Part shown: positions 49,601 through 57,803 of the stretch, one piece after another | Position numbering within the stretch: position 1 is the stretch's first letter | Layout: every line of letters starts with the position of its first letter | Assembly: GCF_002240355.1 (NCBI RefSeq) | Contig: NZ_CP016353.1 | Location: 1,352,501 to 1,416,500 of the forward strand | Length of the DNA stretch: 64,000 bases | From: Prauserella marina | GTDB lineage: Bacteria; Actinomycetota; Actinomycetes; Mycobacteriales; Pseudonocardiaceae | Direction of reading: 5' to 3' | The notes under the pieces: generated by a model | Told to the model about the DNA's origin: nothing | Databases searched by the model: none | What the model saw: only the letters and a program-made list of their open reading frames with translations | Translations under genes and position numbers: made by a program

Positions 49601-49933
49601 ATCGATCCGGAAGCCGACTCCCACAAGATCACCTACACGGTCGGCGTCGCCGGGTACTACGGCTCTCCTGCCACGGGCGACGTGGACGGTGTCTCGGACC
49701 CGCTGACGTTCGATCCGCTCGCGCCCGCCTACACCGTGCGAGGCGGGGGAGACCCCGCGCTGTCCTACTTCGCGAGGCCGGGCACGGCGCTCGTCGTCGA
49801 CCGCGATCCGGCGGCCGATCCCGGCGAACAGGTGCTCGGACTGCTGGCGCTCAACCACCACAACGCCTCGGGAGACCGGTCCTCGGTCGTCCGGCTCCAC
49901 GTCGCGGGCCAGAGGCCGACACCGAACCTTTGA
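46616..49933 (+). CDS. Secreted S8 (subtilisin-like) serine peptidase with PA domain
   Basis: 1105 residues. A cleavable signal peptide ends near VASAQD (residue ~30). An I9-type propeptide follows (STTAFVQLDRT through DDVLSVRPV). The catalytic triad is Asp192 in GIIDDGID, His258 in NHGTHVAGT and Ser606 in SGTSMAAPH. A PA domain is inserted between His and Ser, around residues 430-550. The C-terminal 450 residues look like Fn3/beta-sandwich modules with a GRGVDQGEDSEAYQ stretch. No LPXTG anchor is seen, so it is probably released. It lies between serA and leuB, which are closer neighbours in mycobacteria. Confidence 0.93.
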   Translation: MSMNRWVARSVAAAMTVVLAGSVTGVASAQDEPPPARGLDPASVDPAKVAGKLSPRLAGAEGSTTAFVQLDRTPAVDAFNEVRPQGLEVAREAAVEARQVVEDTVDSVVGVLRTLDSNTTVLARTTNAVAGAIVTADAAALAGIAERDDVLSVRPVVPKTRTNTSAVQLTDTLTAWQQTGRFGDGVRIGIIDDGIDYTHADFGGPGTKEAYESIDPTVVEASYFPTAKVVGGTDLVGDEYDGSGSPAPDPNPLACGNHGTHVAGTAGGFGVEADGSTFTGDYASLTPERVDEMRIGPGTAPKAQLYAIKVFGCTGSTNVTAQAMDWALDPDGDGDFSDRLDLVNLSLGSDYGAPDDPDSLFVRKLAANNVLPVFSGGNGGDLYDIGGSPGNTPEALTVASTRDASILRDAVDVTAPPGTTGRYGGQYSQDYAGYDELDLTRAVVALSAGNADGCEPYSAEDAAAVADKFVWLEWDDDDATRACGSFARAQNAQDAGAAGALFSSTVEHFAAGLAGNEGIPVFQFTGSATEAVRSSLEAGTLEVRMSGAARASLHTEDQSIVDTPSVFTSRGVRGPSVKPDVAAPGDTIASAFAGSGNDRTVLSGTSMAAPHTSGVAALIRQAHPDWTVEEVKAAVVNTAGHDVSDDSGTFAPQRVGAGRLDAKAALDNSVLAYVKDDPGSVSVTFGTIEAAKRTSVTKTVKVVNKGTNVVDLGVGYEGVTQQPGVRYEVSKSSVRLSPRGVATVGVTVHVDPSALRKTIDPTMETEQAGLARQFLADASGRIVFTPRSGTAVPLRVPVYTAAKPVADIFVPKQVNFPRKASQSVLNLGGRGVDQGEDSEAYQSLISLFQLQATSPRLPDCADGGSEECAVNGTARGGDLRYVGATSTAPLAAEQGNPDDALLAFGLVTWDDWANIGSNTVPYIDIDTTGDGRPDFELYVTKAVSSDVLLVNTVSLNEPEFPSVDIQAVNGQLGDVDTNVFDTNVIALPVRLSALGIDPEADSHKITYTVGVAGYYGSPATGDVDGVSDPLTFDPLAPAYTVRGGGDPALSYFARPGTALVVDRDPAADPGEQVLGLLALNHHNASGDRSSVVRLHVAGQRPTPNL

Positions 49934-50107
49934 TGATCATTTACGTAGCGCAATGCCACCATCGGGTGGCTCCCTGTGGAGGGCGCTGCGGCGTAAGGGT
50001 GGTAGGGCTTCGAACAATTGTCGACTGCCGGTAACCTGCCGTCGCTGGAGTTCGATCGCGAATGGGGCATCCGGGACCCCGGTGACCCGACTGACGGAGG
50101 TGTGTGG

Positions 50108-51148
50108 ATGCGGCTCGCTGTGATCCCAGGTGACGGGATCGGGCCCGAGGTGGTCACCGAGGCATTGAAGGTACTGACCGAGGTCGTGCCTGGCGCCGAG
50201 ACCACCAACTACGACCTCGGTGCCACCCGTTGGCACTCCACCGGAGAACTGCTTCCCGAGTCGGTGCTCGGTGAGCTCCGGCAGCACGACGCGATCCTGC
50301 TCGGCGCCGTCGGCGACCCGAGCGTGCCGAGCGGCATTCTCGAAAGGGGATTGCTGCTGCGCCTGCGTTTCGAGCTGGACCACCACGTCAACCTCCGGCC
50401 CGCCAGGCTCTACCCCGGCGTGCGGGGGCCGCTCGCCGATCCCGGCGAGATCGACATGGTCGTGGTCAGGGAGGGCACGGAAGGCCCTTACGCCGGCAAC
50501 GGTGGCCTGCTGCGCAAGGACACCGAGCACGAGATCGCGACCGAGGTCAGCGTCAACACCGCTTTCGGGATCCGGCGGGTCGTCGCCGACGCGTTCCAGC
50601 GCGCGCAGGAGCGGCCCCGCAAGCACCTCACCCTCGTGCACAAGACCAACGTGCTCGAACACGCCGGTTCGTTGTGGTCGCGCATCGTCGAGGAGGAGTC
50701 GCTTGAGCACCCCGACGTGACCGTGGCGTACTCGCACGTCGACGCGGCGACCATCCACCTCGTGACCGATCCGAGCCGGTTCGACGTCATCGTGACCGAC
50801 AACCTCTTCGGCGACATCATCACCGACCTTGCCGCCGCCGTCACCGGTGGCATCGGGCTCGCCGCGAGCGGCAACCTCGACATCACCAAGCGCAACCCGA
50901 GCATGTTCGAGCCGGTGCACGGTAGCGCGCCGGACATCGCGGGCCAGAGCCTCGCCGACCCCACGGCGGCCGCGCTGTCGGTGTCCCTGCTGCTCGATCA
51001 CCTCGGCCAGAAGGAAGCGGCACGGCGCATCGAGGCTTCGGTCGCCTTCGACCTGGCCACCCGCGACCAGGCGTCGCCCGGCAGCACGCAGGCGATCGGC
51101 GACCGGCTCGCCGCGCTGGTCTCCTCGAACACCCGGCAGGCGAGCTGA
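50108..51148 (+). CDS. leuB: 3-isopropylmalate dehydrogenase
   Basis: 346 residues, the short actinobacterial form. It oxidatively decarboxylates 3-isopropylmalate in leucine synthesis using NAD. Family features are [17 protein letters not shown] at the start, the [22 protein letters not shown] substrate region near residue 90, the [12 protein letters not shown] stretch, and [18 protein letters not shown] with the metal aspartates near 225. The C-terminal [14 protein letters not shown] is also present. ATG 50108 is preceded by GGAGGTG. Two hairpins follow the stop. Confidence 0.97.
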   Translation: MRLAVIPGDGIGPEVVTEALKVLTEVVPGAETTNYDLGATRWHSTGELLPESVLGELRQHDAILLGAVGDPSVPSGILERGLLLRLRFELDHHVNLRPARLYPGVRGPLADPGEIDMVVVREGTEGPYAGNGGLLRKDTEHEIATEVSVNTAFGIRRVVADAFQRAQERPRKHLTLVHKTNVLEHAGSLWSRIVEEESLEHPDVTVAYSHVDAATIHLVTDPSRFDVIVTDNLFGDIITDLAAAVTGGIGLAASGNLDITKRNPSMFEPVHGSAPDIAGQSLADPTAAALSVSLLLDHLGQKEAARRIEASVAFDLATRDQASPGSTQAIGDRLAALVSSNTRQAS

Positions 51149-51153
51149 TCCTC

Positions 51154-51200
51154 CCCGTGGTCACTTTCGGTCCGTGGCAACGACCGAAAGTGACCACGGG
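51154..51200. terminator. 19-bp perfect hairpin after leuB
   Basis: Arms 51154-51172 and 51182-51200 (CCCGTGGTCACTTTCGGTC and its complement) enclose a 9-base loop, five bases after the leuB stop. It is a strong terminator without a T-run and is followed at once by a second hairpin. The arm sequence looks like one that could be dispersed in the genome. Confidence 0.8.
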
Positions 51201-51208
51201 ACAGCACC

Positions 51209-51236
51209 CGGGCCTCTCGCGTTCGCGAGGGGCCCG
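51209..51236. terminator. Second GC-rich hairpin after leuB
   Basis: CGGGCCTCTCGC (from 51209) pairs with GCGAGGGGCCCG (to 51236) with one G-T pair and a small TTC-type loop, followed by GTTGT. Together with the preceding hairpin it makes a tandem terminator. Confidence 0.7.
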
Positions 51237-51375
51237 TTGTCGTTCGCGGTGGATTCGTTGCGGGACAAGTACCTTGGGTGCACAACGAGTGCGCGACGAT
51301 GCCTGTCCTGGTTGGACGGAGCGCCGCCAGTACCGCCCTGGGTGAGCCACCGCGCGACGCACGTAGACTCGGTAC

Positions 51376-52146
51376 GTGCGTCTTGGTCGAATTGCTCATC
51401 CTGAGGGCGTCGCGTTCGTCTCCGTCGAAGGAGATGGCGCCGACGCGGTAGTGCTGGAGATCGCCGACCACCCGTTCGGCAACCCGACGTTCACGGGACG
51501 ACGGTGGCCGCTCGCCGACGTGAGGGTGCTCGCGCCGATCCTGCCGTCGAAGGTCGTCGCGGTCGGCCGCAACTATGCCGCTCACGCGCAGGAGTTCGGC
51601 AACGAGGTTCCGAAGGAACCGATGATCTTCCTCAAGCCGTCGACGAGCGTGATCGGCCCGAACGTGGCCATCAAGCGCCCGCGAGCGTCATCCCAAGTGG
51701 ACTTCGAGGGTGAGCTCGCCGTCGTGATCGGGCAGCCCGTTCGCAACGTTCCCGCCGCGAGGGCCGGTGCCGCGATACTGGGCTACACCGTCGGCAACGA
51801 CGTGAGCGCCCGTGACCTCCAGCGTTCCGACGGCCAGTGGGGCAGGGCCAAGGGGTTCGACACGTTCTGCCCGCTCGGCCCCTGGATCGAGACGTCGCTC
51901 GACGCGAGCGACTTGGCCCTGCGGTCCGAGGTGGACGGCGAGGTCAAACAGGACGCCCGCACCTCGGCGCTGGTGCACAAGATCCCCGAGCTGGTCGAGT
52001 TCGTCTCCGGTGTCATGACCCTGCTGCCCGGCGACGTCATTCTCACCGGGACACCGGAAGGCGTCGGCCCGGTCGAGAACGGCCAGCAGGTGTCCATCAC
52101 CATCGAGGGCATCGGCACGCTCACGAATCCCGTTCAGGACGCCTAG
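51376..52146 (+). CDS. Fumarylacetoacetate hydrolase family protein
   Basis: 256 residues. The FAH core is complete: VVAVGRNYAAHAQEFGNEVP near residue 60, the metal residues in VDFEGELAVVIG near 110, GYTVGNDVSARDLQ near 140, and LLPGDVILTGTPEGVGPV near 220. The group includes acylpyruvate hydrolases and oxaloacetate decarboxylases; the substrate is unknown. The orthologue in mycobacteria (Rv2993c) also precedes gltX. GTG 51376 sits six bases after a TAGACT -10 hexamer (51364-51369) with no ribosome site, so the mRNA is probably leaderless. Confidence 0.92.
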   Translation: MRLGRIAHPEGVAFVSVEGDGADAVVLEIADHPFGNPTFTGRRWPLADVRVLAPILPSKVVAVGRNYAAHAQEFGNEVPKEPMIFLKPSTSVIGPNVAIKRPRASSQVDFEGELAVVIGQPVRNVPAARAGAAILGYTVGNDVSARDLQRSDGQWGRAKGFDTFCPLGPWIETSLDASDLALRSEVDGEVKQDARTSALVHKIPELVEFVSGVMTLLPGDVILTGTPEGVGPVENGQQVSITIEGIGTLTNPVQDA

Positions 52147-52164
52147 GGCTTGCCCACTCCAAGC

Positions 52165-53418
52165 CTATGAAACACGCCTGGCAAAAGCGGGGGCGTGCTC
52201 GGGGCGGAGCCCGATGCCGATCAGGTAGGCGGGGATGAACGACAGCTTGGGGAACCGGCGCATCAGCTTGATCACCGGTTTCGGCGGTCCGGTCCGCCTG
52301 CCCTCGACGATGGGCTCGGCGACCCCCTTGTGCAGCAGTTGTTGCAGTGCCTGAACCGCGATGGTCGGCAGCAGCCTGCGCCTGCGGACCTTCGCCAGGC
52401 GTGAGCTGGTCACCTCGCCCTTGCGCAGTGGCGCCGCCAGTACGGTCGCCGTGGCGACGGCGTCCTGTACGGCGAGGTTGATCCCCACTCCGCCGATCGG
52501 CGACATGGCGTGCGCGGCGTCCCCGATGCACAGCAACCCCTCGGTGTGCCAGCGGTTCAGCCGGTTCACCCTGACGTCGAGGTGCTTCACGTCGTCCATC
52601 GAACCGAGCCGGTCGACCCGGTCGGCCAATTCGGGGCGCACGGCCGCCACCTCCTCTCGGAAATGCTCGATCCCGCGTGCCCGCAGGCTCGCGTCGATTC
52701 CCTTCTTGGCGATGTAGGCGATCTGGTAGTAGCCGGAGCGCGGGATCACGATGGCGAACCTGCCGTCCCTCGCGGTGGGCGTGAGTGAGGCGCTTTCCTC
52801 GCCTTCGTGCTGCGGCAGCTTGAACCACCACGCGTCGATCGGCACCGGAAGTTCCTTCGGCCGCAGACCGGCCTGCCGCCTCGCGATCGACCACCGTCCG
52901 TCGCAGGCCACCGTGAGGTCGGCGCGCAGTTCACCGGTGCCGCCTTGCCGCTCGCGGTAGCGCACACCCTCGACCACGCCGTTCTGCTCGATCAGCCCGG
53001 TCACCTCGGTGTTCCTGCGCAGCGTGAAGGTCGGTTCCTTCTCGGCGGCTTCGGCGAGCAGGTTCAGCAGGTCCCATTGCGGGGTGATGGCGATGTAGGG
53101 GTGGCGCACGTTGAGCCTGCGCAGATCCCCGACCACCACGAGCCCTTCGTCGCCGTCGGGGAAGGCGATCTCCTCCAGCTTGCTCTGCGGAAGCGCGGCG
53201 AACTGCTCGCCGAGACCGAGTTCGTCGAGCAATCGCAGCGTCGAGGGGTGCACGGTGTCGCCGCGGAAGTCGCGGAGGAAGTCGCCGTGCTTCTCCAGCA
53301 CCGTCACCTCGACGCCGGCGCGGGCGAGCAGCAGTCCCAGCACCATGCCAGCCGGACCGGCGCCGATGATCGCGCAGGTCGTGGCCTCCTTGCCGGTCGT
53401 GGCCGGATGTTCCGACAT
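52165..53418 (-). CDS. FAD-dependent aromatic monooxygenase-like oxidoreductase
   Basis: 417 residues of the UbiH/PHBH-like group. The dinucleotide motif is CAIIGAGPAGMVLGLLLARAG near residue 15. VACDGRWSIARR gives the DG motif near 165, and GLLCIGDAAHAMSPIGGVGINLAVQDA carries the GD motif near 290. The C-terminal region is short, with no thioredoxin domain. Substrates are unknown. ATG 53418 has AGAGGTG six bases upstream; the longer GTG lacks a spaced ribosome site. It is divergent from gltX across an AT-rich palindromic region, so a dedicated regulator probably controls it. Confidence 0.9.
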   Translation of the reverse strand: MSEHPATTGKEATTCAIIGAGPAGMVLGLLLARAGVEVTVLEKHGDFLRDFRGDTVHPSTLRLLDELGLGEQFAALPQSKLEEIAFPDGDEGLVVVGDLRRLNVRHPYIAITPQWDLLNLLAEAAEKEPTFTLRRNTEVTGLIEQNGVVEGVRYRERQGGTGELRADLTVACDGRWSIARRQAGLRPKELPVPIDAWWFKLPQHEGEESASLTPTARDGRFAIVIPRSGYYQIAYIAKKGIDASLRARGIEHFREEVAAVRPELADRVDRLGSMDDVKHLDVRVNRLNRWHTEGLLCIGDAAHAMSPIGGVGINLAVQDAVATATVLAAPLRKGEVTSSRLAKVRRRRLLPTIAVQALQQLLHKGVAEPIVEGRRTGPPKPVIKLMRRFPKLSFIPAYLIGIGLRPEHAPAFARRVS

Positions 53419-53430
53419 GATCAGCACCTC

Positions 53431-53456
53431 TATTCATCACTTGTTGAATAAATTCA
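53431..53456. promoter_or_regulatory. AT-rich operator candidate with three ATTCA half-sites
   Basis: TATTCA (53431-53436) and TGAATA (53445-53450) form an inverted repeat with eight bases between. TGAAT (53445-53449) also pairs with ATTCA (53452-53456) two bases on. The block stands out as AT-rich in a GC-rich genome. It lies 13-38 bp upstream of the monooxygenase start and about 50 bp from gltX, suiting a TetR- or MarR-type repressor. Confidence 0.6.
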
Positions 53457-53505
53457 CCATGCACCGAAAACCCGTGCCCGTCAAGGGCGATAGGCTGGAT
53501 GGGCT

Positions 53506-54987
53506 ATGACTGAGAACAAGGCCGTCCGCGCTCGCTTCTGTCCATCGCCCACCGGAACCCCGCACGTCGGGTTGATCCGCACGGCGTTGTTCAACTGGGC
53601 CTTCGCCCGCCACCACGGTGGCTCGCTCGTGTTCCGCATCGAGGACACCGACGCGGCGCGCGACTCGGCCGAGTCCTACGAGGCGCTGCTGGAGGCGCTG
53701 CGCTGGCTGGGACTCGACTGGGACGAGGGCCCCGAGGTCGGCGGTCAGTACGGCCCCTACCGGCAGAGCGAGCGTGGCGAGGTCTACTCGGACGTCGCGA
53801 GGAAGCTGCTCGAAGCGGGGGAGTTGTACGAGGCGTACTCGACCAACGAAGAGGTCGAGCAGCGGCGCGTGGCCGCGGGGCAGGACCCCAAGCTGGGCTA
53901 CGACAACTTCGACAGGGAACTCACCGACGAGCAGCGGGCCGCCTTCGTCGCCGAGGGCCGCTCGCCGGTGCTGCGGCTGCGGATGCCTGACCACGACCTC
54001 ACGTGGAACGACCTCGTGCGCGGTGAGATCTCGTTCAAGGCGGGCACTATTCCCGACCCCGTCCTCGTGCGCGCCAACGGTCAGCCGCTCTACACGCTGA
54101 CCAATCCGGTCGACGACGCGCTCATGCGCATTACGCACGTACTGCGTGGAGAGGACCTGCTGCCGTCGACTCCCCGGCAGCTCGCTCTTTACGAGGCGCT
54201 CACCAGGGTCGGTGTCGCCGAGTTCATCCCCGAGTTCGGACACCTCCCCTATGTGATGGGTGAGGGCAACAAGAAACTGTCCAAACGCGACCCGACGTCG
54301 AACCTTTTCAACTACCGCGACCGAGGGTTCATCAAAGAGGGCCTGCTCAACTACCTTGCGCTGCTCGGCTGGTCGATCGCCGACGACCGCGACATTTTCA
54401 CCGTCGACGAGCTGGTCGAGGCGTTCGAGATCACCAAGGTGAGTGCCAACCCCGCGCGGTTCGACGTGAAAAAGGCCGAAGCCATCAACGGTGTGCACGT
54501 GAGGGCGCTCGACATCGGCGACTTCACCGAACGGGTGCTGCCCTATCTCGTCGGTGGCGGCGTGCTTCCCGCCTCGCCTTCCGCCGCACAGCTGGAGACG
54601 TTGCGGGCCATCGCGCCGCTGGTCCAGGAGCGCGTGACCGTACTGTCCGAAGCGGTCGATCTGCTGCGGTTCCTCTTTGCCGACGAGGAGAGTTTCGCGC
54701 CGGAGGAAGCCGCCGCGACCAAGAACCTCGGCCCTGTCTCGGAGCCCGTGCTGCGCGCGGCCATCGAGGCGCTGGAGGCAACGGGCTCCTGGAGGGCGGG
54801 CGAGATCGAGCAGGCATTGAAAAACGCACTCGTCGACGGGTTGGGACTCAAGCCACGTAAGGCTTTCGCGCCGATTCGGGTCGCGGTGACCGGGCGTACG
54901 GTGTCACCGCCGCTTTACGAATCGATGGAGCTTTTGGGGCGTGAGATTTCACTCGGCCGGTTGCGGCGCGCGCTTCCGCGCAACTGA
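53506..54987 (+). CDS. gltX: Glutamyl-tRNA synthetase
   Basis: 493 residues, bacterial class I GluRS. It charges tRNA-Glu and, where GatCAB is used, tRNA-Gln with glutamate. The HIGH-type motif is [20 protein letters not shown] near residue 15, the connective region includes [12 protein letters not shown], and the KMSKS-type motif is KKLSKRD near residue 255. A helical anticodon-binding domain ends the protein. ATG 53506 lies nine bases after a TAGGCT hexamer. The tRNA-Gln and tRNA-Glu genes lie 1 kb downstream. Confidence 0.97.
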   Translation: MTENKAVRARFCPSPTGTPHVGLIRTALFNWAFARHHGGSLVFRIEDTDAARDSAESYEALLEALRWLGLDWDEGPEVGGQYGPYRQSERGEVYSDVARKLLEAGELYEAYSTNEEVEQRRVAAGQDPKLGYDNFDRELTDEQRAAFVAEGRSPVLRLRMPDHDLTWNDLVRGEISFKAGTIPDPVLVRANGQPLYTLTNPVDDALMRITHVLRGEDLLPSTPRQLALYEALTRVGVAEFIPEFGHLPYVMGEGNKKLSKRDPTSNLFNYRDRGFIKEGLLNYLALLGWSIADDRDIFTVDELVEAFEITKVSANPARFDVKKAEAINGVHVRALDIGDFTERVLPYLVGGGVLPASPSAAQLETLRAIAPLVQERVTVLSEAVDLLRFLFADEESFAPEEAAATKNLGPVSEPVLRAAIEALEATGSWRAGEIEQALKNALVDGLGLKPRKAFAPIRVAVTGRTVSPPLYESMELLGREISLGRLRRALPRN

Positions 54988-55073
54988 CCGTAGAAAGGCT
55001 GGACCGAAACAGACAGCCCTTTATCACCTTGTCAGACGAGTCGGCGGCGGCCAAACTGACCTAGCCTCGCTTG

Positions 55074-55865
55074 GTGGCTTTTGCGTTCGGCTCCCCGACG
55101 GCATCGCAAACTGTTTCTGACAACGCGGCTTCCCCACCATGGGTGCCGCCCGAACTCCGGCTCGTCTGTCTCGACATCGACGACACGTTGATCGACTTTT
55201 CCGCCGCGAGCCGAAGATCGCTCGCGGCCTTGATCGGCCGCACCGACATGTGGCCGCTCTGGGAGCGGATCACCGATGAACATGTCGCGAGGGTCGTCGC
55301 GGGCGGGCTCGACTACGCCGACATGCATGTCCGGCGCACCGAGGCGTTCCTCACCGAACTCGGTGTGATCGCGGCGCATCCCGACATCGCGGAATTCGAG
55401 GTACAGCGCAAGGACAGGCTGCGCCGGTATCTGCGGCTGTTCGACGACGTGCTGCCCTGCCTCGACTGGCTGATCGCGGCGGGGGTGCGCCTCGCCGCCG
55501 TGACCAACGCCTCCGGCGCGCACCAGCGAGAGAAGCTCGCCAACCTCGGCCTCGCCAGATTCTTCGACCACGTCGCGATCGCGGGCGAGATGGGGGTCGC
55601 CAAGCCCGATCCCGTGATGTTCCACTCGGTCTGTTTCAAGCTCGGCTGTGATCCCGCCGAGGCCGTCCACGTCGGCGACAAGCTCGGCACGGACGCGATC
55701 GGAGCGCGCGACGCGGGGCTGGCGGGCGTGTGGCTGGACAGGGACCCTTCCGGCTCGGCCGACATCGATCCGCCCGCCGGAATTCACGTTCTCGCCGGTC
55801 TCGACGAGCTTCCCGAGTTGCTGGTGTCCGAGTTCGTCAGGGTCGGCGTACCCGCTCAACGTTGA
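55074..55865 (+). CDS. HAD family hydrolase
   Basis: About 263 residues. The HAD motif I nucleophile is in CLDIDDTLIDF near residue 33. Motif II lies in LAAVTNASG, the motif III lysine in GVAKPDPVMF, and motif IV in VHVGDKLGTDAIGARDAG. An alpha-helical cap of about 100 residues sits between motifs I and II, so it is a subfamily I phosphatase of the YjjG/HAD-IA type. Its substrate is unknown. GTG 55074 is six bases after TAGCCT (55062-55067); a TTG three bases earlier is less likely. A leaderless mRNA is suggested. Confidence 0.88.
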   Translation: MAFAFGSPTASQTVSDNAASPPWVPPELRLVCLDIDDTLIDFSAASRRSLAALIGRTDMWPLWERITDEHVARVVAGGLDYADMHVRRTEAFLTELGVIAAHPDIAEFEVQRKDRLRRYLRLFDDVLPCLDWLIAAGVRLAAVTNASGAHQREKLANLGLARFFDHVAIAGEMGVAKPDPVMFHSVCFKLGCDPAEAVHVGDKLGTDAIGARDAGLAGVWLDRDPSGSADIDPPAGIHVLAGLDELPELLVSEFVRVGVPAQR

Positions 55866-55878
55866 CCGGCAGGCCCGG

Positions 55879-55909
55879 TTGTCGCCCTGTTCAGGGCGTG
55901 GTCTAGTAT
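55879..55909 (+). promoter_or_regulatory. Predicted tRNA promoter overlapping a palindrome
   Basis: TTGTCG at 55879-55884 and TAGTAT at 55904-55909 are 19 bases apart, about 50 bp before tRNA-Gln. A perfect palindrome CGCCCTG-TT-CAGGGCG (55883-55898) fills the spacer; it may be the terminator of the preceding HAD gene or an operator. Confidence 0.5.
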
Positions 55910-55958
55910 TTCTTTCCAGTGGTGCTGAGCCCGAGCTTGCTCAGGTGAGGCACCTCTT

Positions 55959-56030
55959 TGGGGTATGGTGTAATTGGCAGCACGACTGATTCTGGTTCAG
56001 TTAGTCTAGGTTCGAGTCCTGGTACCCCAG
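55959..56030 (+). tRNA. tRNA-Gln (CUG)
   Basis: A 72-base cloverleaf. The acceptor strands TGGGGTA (55959-55965) and TACCCCA (56023-56029) pair fully, with discriminator G56030. The anticodon stem ACTGA/TCAGT encloses TTCTGGT with anticodon CTG at 55992-55994. The T-arm has GGTTCGAGTCC. No CCA is encoded. In an organism using GatCAB it is first charged with Glu by GltX. Confidence 0.95.
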
Positions 56031-56083
56031 CGGTGGAGTGAAAAACCCGCTCTGGTAAGTTTCTCTCCAGCACAGAAGAACAA

Positions 56084-56156
56084 GCCCCCGTCGTCTAGCG
56101 GCCTAGGACGCCGGCCTCTCACGCCGGTAGCGTGGGTTCGAATCCCATCGGGGGTA
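56084..56156 (+). tRNA. tRNA-Glu (CUC)
   Basis: A 73-base cloverleaf. The acceptor arm is GCCCCCG with CGGGGGT, including a terminal G-U pair, and discriminator A56156. The anticodon stem CCGGC/GCCGG encloses CTCTCAC with anticodon CTC at 56118-56120. The T-arm reads GGGTTCGAATCCC. It follows tRNA-Gln by about 50 bp and probably shares its transcript. Confidence 0.96.
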
Positions 56157-56167
56157 CTCGAAAGAGT

Positions 56168-56204
56168 AAGGCCCTTATCCGCGAAAGCGGATAAGGGCCT
56201 TTTT
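56168..56204 (+). terminator. Rho-independent terminator of the tRNA unit
   Basis: A 15-bp perfect stem (56168-56182 with 56187-56201) closed by a GAAA tetraloop and followed by a T-run. It lies 12 bases after tRNA-Glu. Confidence 0.93.
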
Positions 56205-56221
56205 GTTGCCCGCTCAATGTC

Positions 56222-56306
56222 CGCGAGTCCCCCGCTCAGGCCAGCGAGATCCGCACTCGGGCCGTCGAGATCCGCACTCAGGCCAGTGAGATCCGCGTTC
56301 GAGCAC
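56222..56306. repeat. 21-bp tandem repeat block, copy C
   Basis: CGCGAGTCCCCCGCT starts the block at 56222. Three 21-bp units follow at 56237-56257, 56258-56278 and 56279-56299 around the core CGAGATCCGC, plus a part-unit. It lies directly after the tRNA terminator and before a convergent gene. Confidence 0.85.
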
Positions 56307-56417
56307 CGGAACCGCCGCGGCGCGAAGTAGTGCGGCACGGAGCCGCGGCGCCGCCGGCTACCTCGCGTCGGCGTAGCGGTCGCCGATGGCGGCGGGTATC
56401 GGGAACAGCACAGGGCA

Positions 56418-56477
56418 GAGGAGCCGGACACCAGCGCCGCCGTCTCAGGAGGAGCCGGACACCGGCGCCGTCGTCTC
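56418..56477. repeat. Near-perfect direct repeat, period 31 bp
   Basis: Two 29-bp copies, 56418-56446 and 56449-56477, beginning GAGGAGCCGGACACC, differ at two positions. They lie in the gene-poor region and are unlike the 21-bp repeat family. Confidence 0.75.
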
Positions 56478-57083
56478 GTTGCCCCGCGCGAGACACGTCG
56501 CCCGCTTGCAGCGAGCGCGTTCGGCCTGAAGGTGTGCGGCGTGGCTCCTTCGTCGGCTGTGGACCGACGGTTTGCCGGTCGAAGGGGCGTTACCGGGACC
56601 GCCGGAAACCCCGGAGCCCGGAAACCCAAGCCAGGAGCCCAAGTCCTTCGAGCCCCGAGGAGACGGCGTGGTGCGCCACGTCACGGTCGGCAGGTCACCG
56701 CCGTCACGGTCACTGCCGTCATGTCACCGCCGACATGGCCACGGTCGACCGTCCACTTCAGCGGGACGGCCGGACGACCGTGGTCAGCGTGGGATCGATC
56801 GGCGGGTGCCGCGGGTTTCACCGCCGACATGCTCGTGCGAACGTGGCAGCGCGTTGTCGCGCCGCCGCAACGGTTCCCGCCGTCGTCGAGGCGGCCTTCG
56901 GTGGCGACCGCGATCAGGCGACCGCGGTCGCCGTCGGACTGAGCCGAGTCGGGGGAGCGGTCGTCCGGCACGGACTGTGAGAGTTGTTCCTGCTGTTGCT
57001 GGCGGGGCTGGATTTCTTCCTGGGAGCGTTCGCCCGCCGCTGCCCCGGACAGCGGGCGGCGGGACCGCGAGGCGTCCCTTGGT

Positions 57084-57803
57084 CTAGAGCCGTTCCTGCA
57101 ACGCGTCGGCGGCGGCGAGTAGATCGGCCGCCCACCGCGCACCCGGCTTGCGCCCGATGCGTTCGACGGGACCGGAAACCGAAACGGCCGCGATGACCGT
57201 GCCAGAGGAATCCCTGACCGGGGCGGAAACGCTCGCCACTCCCGGCTCCCGCTCCGCGACGCTCTGGGCCCAGCCCCTTCGCCTGACCTCCAACAGCGTG
57301 CGCTCGCCGTAGACGGCGTCGGCGAGCACGGTGCGCTGGGTGTGCGAATCCGCCCATGCCACCAGTACCTTCGCGCCCGACCCGGCCGTCATCGACAGTC
57401 GCGTGCCGACGGGAACGGTGTCGCGCAAGCCACTCGGCGGTTCGGCCGTCGACACGCACACCCGCTGTACGCCGTCCCTGCGGTAGAGCTGCACGCTCTC
57501 GCCGGTGATGTCGCGCAGTTTCGGCAAGATGATGCTCGCCGCGTCCAGCAACGGGTCCGTCGTTCCTCCCGCGAGTTCCCCGAGCGCGGCACCGGGACGC
57601 CAGCGGCCGTCGGGGCCTCTGCGCAGTAACCGGTGTACTTCGAGTCCGACCGCGAGGCGGTGCGCCGTCGCTCTCGGAAGTCCTGTGCGCGCGCACAATT
57701 CGGCGAGCCCGCACGGTTCTTCGGCGACGGCATGCAGTACGGCAACGGCTTTGTCCAGGACGCCGATACCGCTCTGCTGGTTTTCAGGGTTATGCTGTCC
57801 CAC
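57084..57803 (-). CDS. ndgR: IclR family regulator, NdgR-type
   Basis: 239 residues. The N-terminal winged helix is [37 protein letters not shown] in two parts. The C-terminal IclR effector domain includes [16 protein letters not shown] and [22 protein letters not shown]. It is divergent from leuC. In Streptomyces NdgR, and in corynebacteria LtbR, occupy this position and control leuCD and other amino acid genes, so the same job is expected. GTG 57803 is about nine bases after a TATAGT -10 hexamer on its strand, suggesting a leaderless mRNA. Confidence 0.92.
   Translation of the reverse strand: MGQHNPENQQSGIGVLDKAVAVLHAVAEEPCGLAELCARTGLPRATAHRLAVGLEVHRLLRRGPDGRWRPGAALGELAGGTTDPLLDAASIILPKLRDITGESVQLYRRDGVQRVCVSTAEPPSGLRDTVPVGTRLSMTAGSGAKVLVAWADSHTQRTVLADAVYGERTLLEVRRRGWAQSVAEREPGVASVSAPVRDSSGTVIAAVSVSGPVERIGRKPGARWAADLLAAADALQERL

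Larger units (their letters stand above)
56205..57083. other. Gene-poor region between tRNA-Glu and the IclR gene
   Basis: Nearly 880 bp hold no reading frame I would call. Contents are the third 21-bp repeat block (56222-56306), a near-perfect direct repeat of about 29 bp (56418-56446 and 56449-56477), and short repeats of GTCACCGCCG type near 56690-56750. It lies between convergent units, so it needs no promoter, though a small RNA cannot be excluded. Confidence 0.5.

Noticed and set aside
49933-50034. A 33-codon frame starting ATGATCATT directly at the subtilase stop, with Ile, Val, Leu and four Cys codons, as a possible leuB leader peptide
   Set aside because: Its codon choice lacks the third-position GC bias of the genome, no terminator/antiterminator set follows, and leuB has its own good ribosome site.
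56006-56629. Minus-strand open frame of about 200 codons over tRNA-Glu and the 21-bp repeats
   Set aside because: It crosses a tRNA and its terminator, and its SADL-type residues only reflect the repeat units.
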